From: Chlamydiales bacterium
Lineage (GTDB): Bacteria > Chlamydiota > Chlamydiia > Chlamydiales > JAAKFR01
NCBI GenBank assembly: GCA_024233495.1
Contig: JACKPM010000002.1
Location: 248,001-312,000, forward strand
Direction of reading: 5' to 3'
Length of the DNA: 64,000 nt
Positions within the stretch are counted from its first letter, which is position 1. The number at the start of each line of letters is the position of its first letter. Position numbers and translations under genes: made by a program. The notes beneath the pieces are model-generated. The model saw nothing but the letters and a program-made list of their open reading frames with translations. It searched no databases and was not told where the DNA came from. Positions 25,094 to 32,248 of the stretch are shown here, one piece after another.

Positions 25094-25512
25094 AGAGCAC
25101 CCTCATAATCAATATGATCTATAAAGAGGTTCACTTCTTCCATCTTTTTCCCAAGAGGGTGGTCTTTTGAAAGCTCATCTATCCTGAGATAGAGGCGCCT
25201 TTTTGTCTCATCATAGTGAGCCCGCAGCACAGTGATTGGTACATCGGTATAGTGCCTCCCATCATCTGAAAAAAAGACAAAGCCTGCTTCTATATCTCTT
25301 TTCTGTTTGAAATAGACCTCCAAGAACTTAGAGAGGACCATCTTGCCTGCTTGTCTTTGAGGTGGCTGAGTGAAATAAGTAACTGTGTTGTCGATGTCCT
25401 CAAGAATGAGATCGCCTCCATCATACCTAGCCTCTTTTGCATGGAGCACAAATAGTAGCTCTTCTGCAAAAAGGGGAGAGAAAAGAAGGCAAATAGCAAG
25501 TAGATATCTCAT
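25090..25512 (-). CDS. exported paralogue, array 2, member 2
   Basis: The ATG at 25512 gives 140 residues; the longer frame to 25602 lies inside the upstream gene and lacks a signal peptide at its start. The chosen start yields MRYLLAICLLFSPLFAEE, a good cleavable signal. Motifs: LLFVLHAKEARY, LILEDIDNTVTYFTQPPQR, AGKMVLSKFLEVYF, AGFVFFSDD, LRAHYDETKRRLYL and MEEVNLFIDHI. Overlaps upstream by 4 bp and downstream by 4 bp. Function unknown. Confidence 0.8.
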   Translation of the reverse strand: MRYLLAICLLFSPLFAEELLFVLHAKEARYDGGDLILEDIDNTVTYFTQPPQRQAGKMVLSKFLEVYFKQKRDIEAGFVFFSDDGRHYTDVPITVLRAHYDETKRRLYLRIDELSKDHPLGKKMEEVNLFIDHIDYEGAL

Positions 25513-25958
25513 TGTCCCATCCATTGATCCCAAAAACGTTGTTCTTCTGTGCTCAAAAGCAGCTTTAGCTCTACCCGCTCCAATTGAGTCGGAACTACCC
25601 AATCTATTGGCTGAATCATTAATGTCAACTCATCACTCTGTGCAAGGTATTGCGGGTTGCGCACAGCAACGGAGCGCCTCTTCTTTTTTGCATATGAGAG
25701 TTCACCTTTTGCACTCGAATCATTTAAACTCCATGCGGTAAAGAAATCTTCAACGCTCATCTTTCCTTTTTGATTCTCTTTTTGGAAAGAAGCGAGCTTG
25801 TCTACTCCATACAGGCGTAGCACGCCCCACCCTTCGCTTGCTTGTTGAAATGCTCCCTCGACCGCAAAAATCGTACAGGTGAAATAGTGATCAGAACGCT
25901 GCAATAAACACGACGTTAGGATAAAAAAGCTGAAGAGTAGTCGCATATCTCTCTTCAT
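25509..25958 (-). CDS. lipoprotein paralogue, array 2, member 1
   Basis: This 149-residue protein starts at 25958 or at the in-frame ATG 25946 (MRLLFSFFILTSC). A lipobox LTSC gives a lipidated Cys. The core is the most divergent of the ten: FTCTIFAVEGAFQ, LRLYGVDKLASFQ, FFTAWS, VRNPQYLAQSDELTLMIQ and LERVELKLLL. It opens the second array and is divergent from sodA. Membership is supported mainly by the order of motifs and the operon. Confidence 0.7.
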   Translation of the reverse strand: MKRDMRLLFSFFILTSCLLQRSDHYFTCTIFAVEGAFQQASEGWGVLRLYGVDKLASFQKENQKGKMSVEDFFTAWSLNDSSAKGELSYAKKKRRSVAVRNPQYLAQSDELTLMIQPIDWVVPTQLERVELKLLLSTEEQRFWDQWMGQ

Positions 25959-25976
25959 AAACGAATATTTGATTTC

Positions 25977-26005
25977 TTGATAACTTTTCTTTAATCTTCT
26001 ACGAT
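25977..26005 (+). promoter_or_regulatory. sigma-70-type promoter of sodA
   Basis: TTGATA at 25977-25982 and TACGAT at 26000-26005 are separated by 17 bp and precede sodA by 27 bp. A strong ribosome-binding site AGGAGG at 26019-26024 follows. The spacing and hexamers fit a housekeeping promoter. The region is shared with the start of the divergent array 2. Confidence 0.6.
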
Positions 26006-26032
26006 TCCGGGCAAACTTAGGAGGAAAAAAAT

Positions 26033-26647
26033 ATGTACGAACTTCCCAAATTACCTTATGAATATGGCGATTTAGAGCCTGTAATTAGTAAAGAGATCAT
26101 GGAATTGCACCACAAGAAGCACCACAACGCTTATGTGACAAATCTCAATGCAGCACTTGAAAAATATGCCAAAGCTGATCTCACTGAGCAAATTGCGTTG
26201 CAGCAGGCGATCCGTTTCAACGGAGGAGGGCACCTCAACCACTCGATTTTCTGGGAAAACCTTGCCCCAAAAAGCAAAGGGGGAGGAGAGGCTCCAACAG
26301 GCGAGCTTGCTGAAATGATCAATAAGAAGTGGGGATCGCTAAATCTTTTCATCGAAGCATTTAATGGTGCAGCTGGTCCAATCCAAGGCTCTGGATGGGG
26401 ATGGCTCGGTTTTTGCAAAAAGTCAAAAACGCTACAAATTCGCACAACAGCGAACCAAGACCCCCTTCAAGCAACCCAAGGATTGATTCCTCTTCTGGGC
26501 ATTGATGTTTGGGAACACGCCTACTATTTGCAGTATAAAAATGCGCGTCCTGAATACTTAAAGAGCATTTGGCAAGTGGTCAACTGGGCTGACGTTGCAC
26601 GTCGCTACGACAATGCAAAAAGCTGCGCTGCTTGTACTAAGGCATAA
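26033..26647 (+). CDS. sodA: Superoxide dismutase, Fe/Mn type
   Basis: This 204-residue enzyme dismutates superoxide. Metal ligands are visible in the N-terminal HHKKHHNAYV helix (His), the NGGGHLNHSIFW helix (His) and the C-terminal DVWEHAYYLQYKN motif (Asp, His). The GAAGPIQGSGWGWLGF segment is typical. Whether iron or manganese is used cannot be decided. The neighbourhood sodA-accD-dut-ptsN is shared with Chlamydia as I recall. It ends in SCAACTKA, a Cys-containing tail. Confidence 0.95.
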   Translation: MYELPKLPYEYGDLEPVISKEIMELHHKKHHNAYVTNLNAALEKYAKADLTEQIALQQAIRFNGGGHLNHSIFWENLAPKSKGGGEAPTGELAEMINKKWGSLNLFIEAFNGAAGPIQGSGWGWLGFCKKSKTLQIRTTANQDPLQATQGLIPLLGIDVWEHAYYLQYKNARPEYLKSIWQVVNWADVARRYDNAKSCAACTKA

Positions 26648-26658
26648 TTGTGTTGCCT

Positions 26659-26703
26659 TAGATGGTGTCGTCAAACTTTCTCCTTTGTAAGGCGAGAGAT
26701 TTT
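26659..26703 (-). repeat. Dispersed repeat C, copy 2 (45 bp)
   Basis: Reverse complement of the repeat at 15772-15816 with two mismatches. It lies 11 bp after the sodA stop in the 91-bp gap before the convergent HAD-like gene, the same convergent setting as copy 1. No clear hairpin is formed. Confidence 0.7.
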
Positions 26704-26738
26704 TCCTCAATTGTGAGAGCGCGTGAATGAGGACAAGA

Positions 26739-27623
26739 TTAGCTAAAAGGCTTCGAAAGTATGCCTTCTAAGTAGTGGATGAAATAATCCTCATCGAGGA
26801 TGGCGTCTACTGTGATCACAGGAATTAAAACCTCCCGCTCTATGAGTGGGAGGATTTTTAATGCTTCTTTCGTTTGCGCGTCATAGGGCGCAACAATGTT
26901 CACTTCTGGATCAAACTCAATGTTGTCATCAAAGAAAATTGACTTTGTCGAGCCCGATAAGAGTAGGGGAAACTGCTTGCCATACTCTTTGAGTTCTTTG
27001 TGTTTGTTCCAGTAGAAGTAGTCGTCTTGGATGCCAAGCACGCGTCTAGCTTGGAAAAAGTGGAGCATAGCAAGAGGGTCATCGATGACTCCATTTTCTG
27101 TGTGCAGCTTTCCATCTCGAAAAGAAGCTTTTGGAATATCCCACCCAAGCGTAGCTGCAATTTTTTCGAGATCTGTACCAAAGGTGCGGAAGACAAGGGA
27201 ATGTGAGATATTGTTTTCTTCTAGCCACCCAAGAAGTTTATAGAAGGAGGGAAAGATGAAGCGCCCTTCCATTGTACTTTCCGCTTTTTGCAGCGTTGTA
27301 AGCGCTTCTGCATAGCGGGGGTGATTGATCTTTTCAAGATGGTCGATAAAGTCGTGGATTGTGTTGCGGCGTAAGCGACGTAATTGTTGATCGCTACGCA
27401 CTCCGGGGTGCTTCACAAGGTAGATATAGTCAAAGTAACTCATTGGCACGAGCCCCTCTTCCCAAATATCAACATATTTTTTAGCAAGGGAGAGATTGAC
27501 CACAGATGTCAAACCTAAATTTTGTGTCGCATCTGAAGCGATGATTGTGCGGTTGATATCCATGTGGATAATCAAGTGATTGCCGTAAAGAGGAAAAAAA
27601 AGTAGGAGTAAAAGATAGCGCAT
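26739..27623 (-). CDS. Exported HAD-like protein (DUF2608-like)
   Basis: The ATG at 27623 gives 294 residues with a signal peptide (MRYLLLLLFFPLYGN). HAD-type motifs follow: motif I HMDINRTI (Asp22, with Asn24 where the second Asp is usual), a motif II-like VFRTFG, and a motif IV-like SIFFDDN. The replaced general-acid Asp suggests altered or lost phosphatase activity. The family resembles DUF2608-type exported HAD proteins that I recall from Legionella and chlamydiae. The upstream TTG at 27647 is in frame but less likely. Confidence 0.6.
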   Translation of the reverse strand: MRYLLLLLFFPLYGNHLIIHMDINRTIIASDATQNLGLTSVVNLSLAKKYVDIWEEGLVPMSYFDYIYLVKHPGVRSDQQLRRLRRNTIHDFIDHLEKINHPRYAEALTTLQKAESTMEGRFIFPSFYKLLGWLEENNISHSLVFRTFGTDLEKIAATLGWDIPKASFRDGKLHTENGVIDDPLAMLHFFQARRVLGIQDDYFYWNKHKELKEYGKQFPLLLSGSTKSIFFDDNIEFDPEVNIVAPYDAQTKEALKILPLIEREVLIPVITVDAILDEDYFIHYLEGILSKPFS

Positions 27624-27717
27624 GCGAAGAAGTTTAGAGTGCGTCAAGAAATATTAGCAAACGATAAAATTTTTACTGTATTTCCTTATATTACTGGATC
27701 CTGTATAATGGGAGCCT

Positions 27718-28653
27718 ATGGGATTATTTTCTCGAGACAAGCCTAAGATCAAAGTGGAAACTGAGAAGGCAGATGGCTTCAGTGGATGGTTGAAGTGTAC
27801 AAGCTGCCACGAGATGATCCACGCCAATGAACTCACACAAAACCTCAACTGTTGCCCTAAGTGTGACTATCACTACAGGGTAACAGCGCGGGAGCGCATT
27901 GCACTTCTGTCAGACAAGGGGAGCTTCGAAGAGATGTTTGCCGATTTGCAATCAGTAGATGCACTTGGTTTCTCAGACTCTAGAAAGTACCCCGAGCGTT
28001 TGAAAGAGGCAATTGAGAAGGGAGGCAAGAGTGAGGCGATCATCACAGGTGTCTGCACGATTGAAGGGCAAAAGGTGTGTCTCGGAGTAATGAATTTCAA
28101 CTTCATGGCCGGGTCGATGGGCTCTGTTGTAGGGGAAAAACTCGCCCGCTTGATGGAGTACTCACTCAAGAAGAAGCTCCCTCTCGTCGTGGTTTCCACT
28201 TCGGGTGGAGCGCGTATGCAAGAATCCACACTCTCCCTCATGCAAATGGCTAAAACGTCTGCTGTGTTGGCAAAGTTGCATGAAGCCCAAATTCCTTTTA
28301 TCTCCATTTTGACGAATCCAACCTCAGGTGGTGTCACTGCCTCTTTTGCAAGCCTGGGTGATGTGATCATTGCTGAGCCAAAGGCATTGATCTGCTTTGC
28401 AGGGCCGCGCATTGTTGAGCAGGTGATTCGCCAAAAACTGCCCGAAGGTGCGCAGAAGTCGGAGTTTCTCCTCGAGCACGGCATGGTCGACCTCATCGTA
28501 AAACGGCACGATCTGAAGAAAAAGCTCCATACGGTGCTTGACTTTCTATCTGGAAATGAGCGTAAATACAGCAGCAAACAGAAACTCACTTCGAAAGAGA
28601 TTAATGGGAAGCTGCAAGAGCTCTTCCTGAATAAGATAGATGCAAAAAGTTAA
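27718..28653 (+). CDS. accD: Acetyl-CoA carboxylase carboxyltransferase subunit beta
   Basis: This 311-residue protein carries out the carboxyl transfer of fatty-acid synthesis together with AccA. The N-terminal zinc ribbon is CTSCHEM...CCPKCDYHYR; the crotonase-like core has TSGGARMQEST and TNPTSGGVTASFASLGD. Length is normal. A TATAAT at 27704-27709 lies only 8 bp before the ATG and GGAG is 3 bp before it, so the transcript may have an ultra-short leader. It overlaps dut by 14 bp. Confidence 0.95.
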   Translation: MGLFSRDKPKIKVETEKADGFSGWLKCTSCHEMIHANELTQNLNCCPKCDYHYRVTARERIALLSDKGSFEEMFADLQSVDALGFSDSRKYPERLKEAIEKGGKSEAIITGVCTIEGQKVCLGVMNFNFMAGSMGSVVGEKLARLMEYSLKKKLPLVVVSTSGGARMQESTLSLMQMAKTSAVLAKLHEAQIPFISILTNPTSGGVTASFASLGDVIIAEPKALICFAGPRIVEQVIRQKLPEGAQKSEFLLEHGMVDLIVKRHDLKKKLHTVLDFLSGNERKYSSKQKLTSKEINGKLQELFLNKIDAKS

Positions 28654-29077
28654 AGTAGTTACAGAAGACGAGGAGCTAATCCCTGTCTATGCTTCGAAAG
28701 AGGCGGCTGGTGCCGATGTGCGCGCCAACATCTCCGAGCCCTTTGTTTTAGAATCAGGGCGCACAGTTCTGGTCCCAACAGGGCTTTTCTTTGAGATACC
28801 ATCAGGTTTTGAAATTCAAGTGCGCCCACGTAGTGGACTCGCTTTAAAGCACCAGGTAACGGTTCTCAATACACCGGGGACGATCGATGCTGATTACCGG
28901 GGCGAACTTGGTGTTATTCTCATCAATCATGGAAAAAGGGAATTTGTCATTGAACCGAAGATGCGCATTGCGCAGGTTGTGGTGAAGCCGGTTTGCCGCG
29001 TTGAGTTTGAGCCTGTAGGGGAGTTGGCAATATCTGAGCGTGGAAGTGGCGGGTTTGGACACACAGGAGTTCAATGA
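28640..29077 (+). CDS. dut: dUTP diphosphatase
   Basis: This 145-residue trimeric dUTPase has all five motifs: AGADVRA, RPRSGLALKH, NTPGTIDADYRGEL with the catalytic Asp, a weaker motif 4 and the C-terminal ERGSGGFGHTG. It removes dUTP and supplies dUMP. The ATG lies within the end of accD and the 3' end overlaps ptsN by 4 bp, giving an accD-dut-ptsN-ptsN run. Confidence 0.95.
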   Translation: MQKVKVVTEDEELIPVYASKEAAGADVRANISEPFVLESGRTVLVPTGLFFEIPSGFEIQVRPRSGLALKHQVTVLNTPGTIDADYRGELGVILINHGKREFVIEPKMRIAQVVVKPVCRVEFEPVGELAISERGSGGFGHTGVQ

Positions 29078-29517
29078 TCTCAAGCTATCTCGACAAGAAT
29101 CTGATCACATTTCTTGATGTAGATGATCAAATATCTGCATTAGAGAAGCTTGTAGACGTGCTCGATGAGCATGGGAAGCTGTTCGATCGCGATGCCTTTT
29201 ACAAGGCAATTATAGATCGAGAGCAGATCGTTTCGACTGGCATTGGAATGGGAGTTGCAGTCCCACATGCCAAACTTCCCGGGTATAAGACCTTCTTTAT
29301 CGCTGTGGGCATCCATCCCCGCGGCATCGCTTGGGATGCCCTTGATGGCGTGCCTGTTCGTCTGATCTTCATGATTGGTGGTCCTGACGACAAGCAAACC
29401 GAGTACCTCCAATTGCTCTCCCGCCTCACCCTTGCAATTAAGGATGAAGATCGGCGAAAAAAAATGTTGCAATTGAAAAACCCAAAAGAGATGATGGCCC
29501 TTTTTGAAGGGATCTGA
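29074..29517 (+). CDS. ptsN: PTS IIA-like nitrogen-regulatory protein
   Basis: This 147-residue protein is one PTS EIIA (mannitol/fructose-type) domain. The phospho-His is H65 in GVAVPHAKLPG. It probably receives phosphate from HPr. No EIIB or EIIC is adjacent, so regulation rather than sugar uptake is likely. The last base of its stop is the first base of the next gene. Confidence 0.9.
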   Translation: MISSYLDKNLITFLDVDDQISALEKLVDVLDEHGKLFDRDAFYKAIIDREQIVSTGIGMGVAVPHAKLPGYKTFFIAVGIHPRGIAWDALDGVPVRLIFMIGGPDDKQTEYLQLLSRLTLAIKDEDRRKKMLQLKNPKEMMALFEGI

Positions 29518-30182
29518 TGGACTTAAAAATAAAAGACGTTGCGGAGCTTTTGAACATCTCGGAGACGACGGTGCGCCGTTGGCTTGCTGAGGGGAAGATC
29601 CCCGCCTATCGCCTCAATAGACAGTACCGCTTTAGCCGTCCTGAGATTGAAGATTGGCTTCTGCGTCAAAAGCTTGATACTGCAGAAGAGGAGCACAAAA
29701 CAGAGGTAGGTAACATGCAGTTTAGCCTCTACCGCGCGCTCTACCGTGGCTTTGTGCTCACGGATGTGGAAGGGTCAAGCAAAGAGGAAATCATTGGACA
29801 TACGATGGAAGAGATGGCGCAAAAATTTGACCTCGATGCTGCTGTGCTCACGGACCTCTTCCTCGATAGGGAGAAGATGATGTCAACTGCTCTTGGTCAT
29901 GGCGTTGCAGTGCCTCACACCCGCGACTTCTTACTCAACACACACTTCGATGTGGTCGTTACTGTCTATCCTAAGCTCCCCCTTGATTTCGCTGCGCTTG
30001 ATGGGCAAAGCGTCCATACTCTTTTCTTCCTCTTTGCAAGCGATGACCGTAACCATCTCAATCTTTTAGCTAAAGTAGCTCACCTCTGCTCTCATGAAAA
30101 AAGCCGTGCCTTTCTCCAGAGCAAACCAGGAAAAGAGCGGCTTCTAGAATTTGTTAAACACTGGGAAAGCGGACTTTCCTAA
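29517..30182 (+). CDS. PTS IIA-like protein with N-terminal helix-turn-helix
   Basis: This 221-residue protein fuses an excisionase/MerR-like helix-turn-helix (residues 1-51: VAELLNISETTVRRWLAEG...RFSRPEIEDWL) to an EIIA-Ntr domain with phospho-His H134 in GHGVAVPHTRDF. The fusion suggests a DNA-binding or protein-binding switch controlled by PTS phosphorylation. Chlamydia has two ptsN genes in this place as I recall. The gap downstream carries a family A palindrome. Confidence 0.85.
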   Translation: MDLKIKDVAELLNISETTVRRWLAEGKIPAYRLNRQYRFSRPEIEDWLLRQKLDTAEEEHKTEVGNMQFSLYRALYRGFVLTDVEGSSKEEIIGHTMEEMAQKFDLDAAVLTDLFLDREKMMSTALGHGVAVPHTRDFLLNTHFDVVVTVYPKLPLDFAALDGQSVHTLFFLFASDDRNHLNLLAKVAHLCSHEKSRAFLQSKPGKERLLEFVKHWESGLS

Positions 30183-30214
30183 GCATTAGGGTTGGGTTTG
30201 TTCGTGAAGGTATT

Positions 30215-30376
30215 TATAGTCAAATCGGATGAAAATTTTACAAATTCATACCATTTGGTTTCACCAAAGATCGTGCTTGATCTCATAGACCATAAATGGT
30301 CTAAGTCGAACTTTGCGCTTACTTTGGCTTTGCCATCTGCCATGAATTTGTAAAATTTTCATCCGATTTGACTATA
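30215..30376. mobile_element. MITE-like near-palindrome, family A copy 2 (162 bp)
   Basis: It begins TATAGTCAAATCGGATG and ends CATCCGATTTGACTATA. Relative to the other copies both ends share a compensatory change (GGTTG to GGATG), so the stem pairing is kept. The centre is AGACCATAAATGGTCTA. The element lies between ptsN and mnmA on the same strand. The rest of the 316-bp gap has only a 38-codon open remnant on the reverse strand ending at the element. Confidence 0.85.
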
Positions 30377-30498
30377 ACTGAGTAATTCCTTCTTCTGCTG
30401 CCTCAATCGCTGACATGATCATGTTAGGATCTTCAAGCAATATATTAATAATTTTAAGCGTTTGAGGTCTATGTAAATATCTGATAAACTAGGATGCT

Positions 30499-31542
30499 AT
30501 GAAAAAAGTCGTTGTCGGAATGTCTGGAGGTGTTGATTCCTCAGTTGTTGCTTATCTTCTTAAGAAGCAAGGATATGATGTGATTGGGCTTTTTATGAAG
30601 AATTGGGAGGATGAGGGATGTACCTCAGCCTCTGATTATGAAGATGTAGCCGCCGTTGCGGGGCAGCTGGAGATTCCGTTCTACACTGTCAACTTTGCAA
30701 AGGAGTACTGGGACCGTGTCTTTTCAAGGTGTCTCGAAGAGTATGAGGCAGGCTATACACCCAACCCTGATATTTGGTGTAATCAAGAGATCAAGTTTAA
30801 GTTGTTTTTCGAAAAGGCATTAGCTCTTGGCGCTGACTATTTGGCAACCGGGCACTATTGCCGCACTGATGGAAAACGTCTCTTGCGTGGTGTTGATGAG
30901 AATAAGGATCAGAGCTACTTTCTTTACACTCTGAAGAATAGCGCTTTAGATCGTGTTCTATTCCCTTTAGGGGGGATGGAGAAGAGCGAAGTGCGCAAGA
31001 TTGCTGAAGAAGCTGGGCTCGCAACAGCTGCAAAGCGAGATAGTACAGGGATTTGTTTTATCGGGAAGCGCAACTTTAAGGAGTTTTTGGCGCGCTATCT
31101 CCCCAAAAAAGCAGGCGTGTTTGAGACGCGGTGTGGAAAGGTTGTTGGTGAGCATGAGGGAGCACACTACTACACAATAGGACAAAGAAGGGGATTGGCA
31201 ATTGGAGGGGCTGGTGAAGCGTGGTATGTGGTGGATAAAGAGATGGAGCGCAATGTTGTTATTGTGGAGCAGGGAGATCACAATCCCGAGCTCTTTTCTT
31301 CCTCGTTGAGCGCAACAGATGTGAGTTGGGTGGGTGGTATGCCTACTTTTCCTTTCAAGTGTACAGCAAAAATTCGGTACCGCTCTCCTGATGAGAGATG
31401 TGAGATTGTGTGTGAAGAAAATGGAAAGCTCATCGTACACTTTGAGAGCAAACAAAAAGCGATTACCCCTCGGCAGTCAGTTGTCTTCTATGATGGAGAG
31501 ATCTGTTTAGGGGGTGCAATCATTGAGAAAACTTTGAGTTAA
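30499..31542 (+). CDS. mnmA: tRNA-specific 2-thiouridylase
   Basis: This 347-residue enzyme inserts sulfur at position 2 of wobble uridine in tRNAs for Lys, Glu and Gln. The PP-loop GMSGGVDSS (7-15) binds ATP. The catalytic Cys pair is C94 in PNPDIWCNQE and C186 in DSTGICFIGKR. The C-terminal beta-barrel with GQRRGLAIGG is complete. It sits alone between two repeat-rich gaps. Confidence 0.95.
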   Translation: MKKVVVGMSGGVDSSVVAYLLKKQGYDVIGLFMKNWEDEGCTSASDYEDVAAVAGQLEIPFYTVNFAKEYWDRVFSRCLEEYEAGYTPNPDIWCNQEIKFKLFFEKALALGADYLATGHYCRTDGKRLLRGVDENKDQSYFLYTLKNSALDRVLFPLGGMEKSEVRKIAEEAGLATAAKRDSTGICFIGKRNFKEFLARYLPKKAGVFETRCGKVVGEHEGAHYYTIGQRRGLAIGGAGEAWYVVDKEMERNVVIVEQGDHNPELFSSSLSATDVSWVGGMPTFPFKCTAKIRYRSPDERCEIVCEENGKLIVHFESKQKAITPRQSVVFYDGEICLGGAIIEKTLS

Positions 31543-31553
31543 GTATGCATTAT

Positions 31554-31649
31554 GTTGAATAAGTCAATCTCTGGGGCATTGTCGAACCTTCCAAGCATTT
31601 AATCGGGGCAAAATCAGCCAAAAAGCCCTCAAAACTCGACTTATTCAAC
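31554..31649 (+). repeat. Dispersed repeat B, short copy 1
   Basis: This is bounded by a 12-bp inverted repeat GTTGAATAAGTC (31554-31565) and GACTTATTCAAC (31638-31649). Inside is the family B core GGGGCAAAATCAGCCAAAA shared with 39.5, 43.1 and 50.9 kb. It lacks the left arm of the other copies. Just after it, the 21-bp word CTCGGACTTTGGAAACACAGC at 31657-31677 recurs inverted at 62103-62123, also beside a family A element. Confidence 0.7.
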
Positions 31650-31685
31650 AATGCCCTCGGACTTTGGAAACACAGCCAAGTATGT

Positions 31686-31847
31686 TATAGTCAAATAGGT
31701 TGAAAATTTTACAAATTCATACCATTTGGCTTCACCAAAGATTGCGCTCGTTCTCATAGACCATAAATGGTCTAAGTCGAACTCCGCGCTTACTTTGGCT
31801 TTGCCATCTGGTACGAATTTGTAAAATTTTCAACCTATTTGACTATA
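31686..31847. mobile_element. MITE-like near-palindrome, family A copy 3 (162 bp)
   Basis: The ends are TATAGTCAAATAGGTTG and CAACCTATTTGACTATA. Again the one change from copy 4 (TCGG to TAGG) occurs in both arms, so pairing is preserved. Together with repeat B it fills the 403-bp gap between mnmA and the gene at 31946; nothing else is recognised there. Confidence 0.85.
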
Positions 31848-31945
31848 AGAGTTCAGATGTTGCCCATCTCTTTGCATTTTTTCGTGAAGAAAATGCAAAG
31901 ATTTGTGTAACATCTTTCGTTTTAAAATTAACCAAGAGAGGAAGT

Positions 31946-32248
31946 ATGAGAGTTACATTCTGCATTGATTGTGGACATTTTAGCACTGGATCGGCCCCTA
32001 GAGATGCTGAGCTGAAACTAGGTTTGAAAAAGGCGATCTTAGCATCGCCTCTTCTGAATGGGCGTTTTCACGGCGTTGCAGATATAAACTGGAGTGAGAT
32101 GAGCAACTCATTCACTGTAAATGCGATCAATGACTTTGCTCACAAGTGTGACGATGTGGTCCATAGAAGCTTACAACCTAGCACCTCCCCCCGCCTTTCA
32201 CGCAAGGGAGGTGATAGCTCAGGTGGCGGCGCACAAAAGGCGTCATGA
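31946..32248 (+). CDS. Hypothetical 100-residue protein
   Basis: The ATG has a good ribosome-binding site (AGAGGAAG). The protein begins MRVTFCIDCGHFSTGS and ends in a Ser/Gly-rich tail. No signal peptide, helix or known domain is seen. It overlaps the convergent clpC gene by 6 bp. I do not recognise it. Confidence 0.55.
   Translation: MRVTFCIDCGHFSTGSAPRDAELKLGLKKAILASPLLNGRFHGVADINWSEMSNSFTVNAINDFAHKCDDVVHRSLQPSTSPRLSRKGGDSSGGGAQKAS

Noticed and set aside
30377..30480. 38-codon reverse-strand frame reading TLKIINILLEDPNMIMSA
   Set aside because: It looks protein-like but is short, has no clear start and ends in the family A element; at most a gene remnant.
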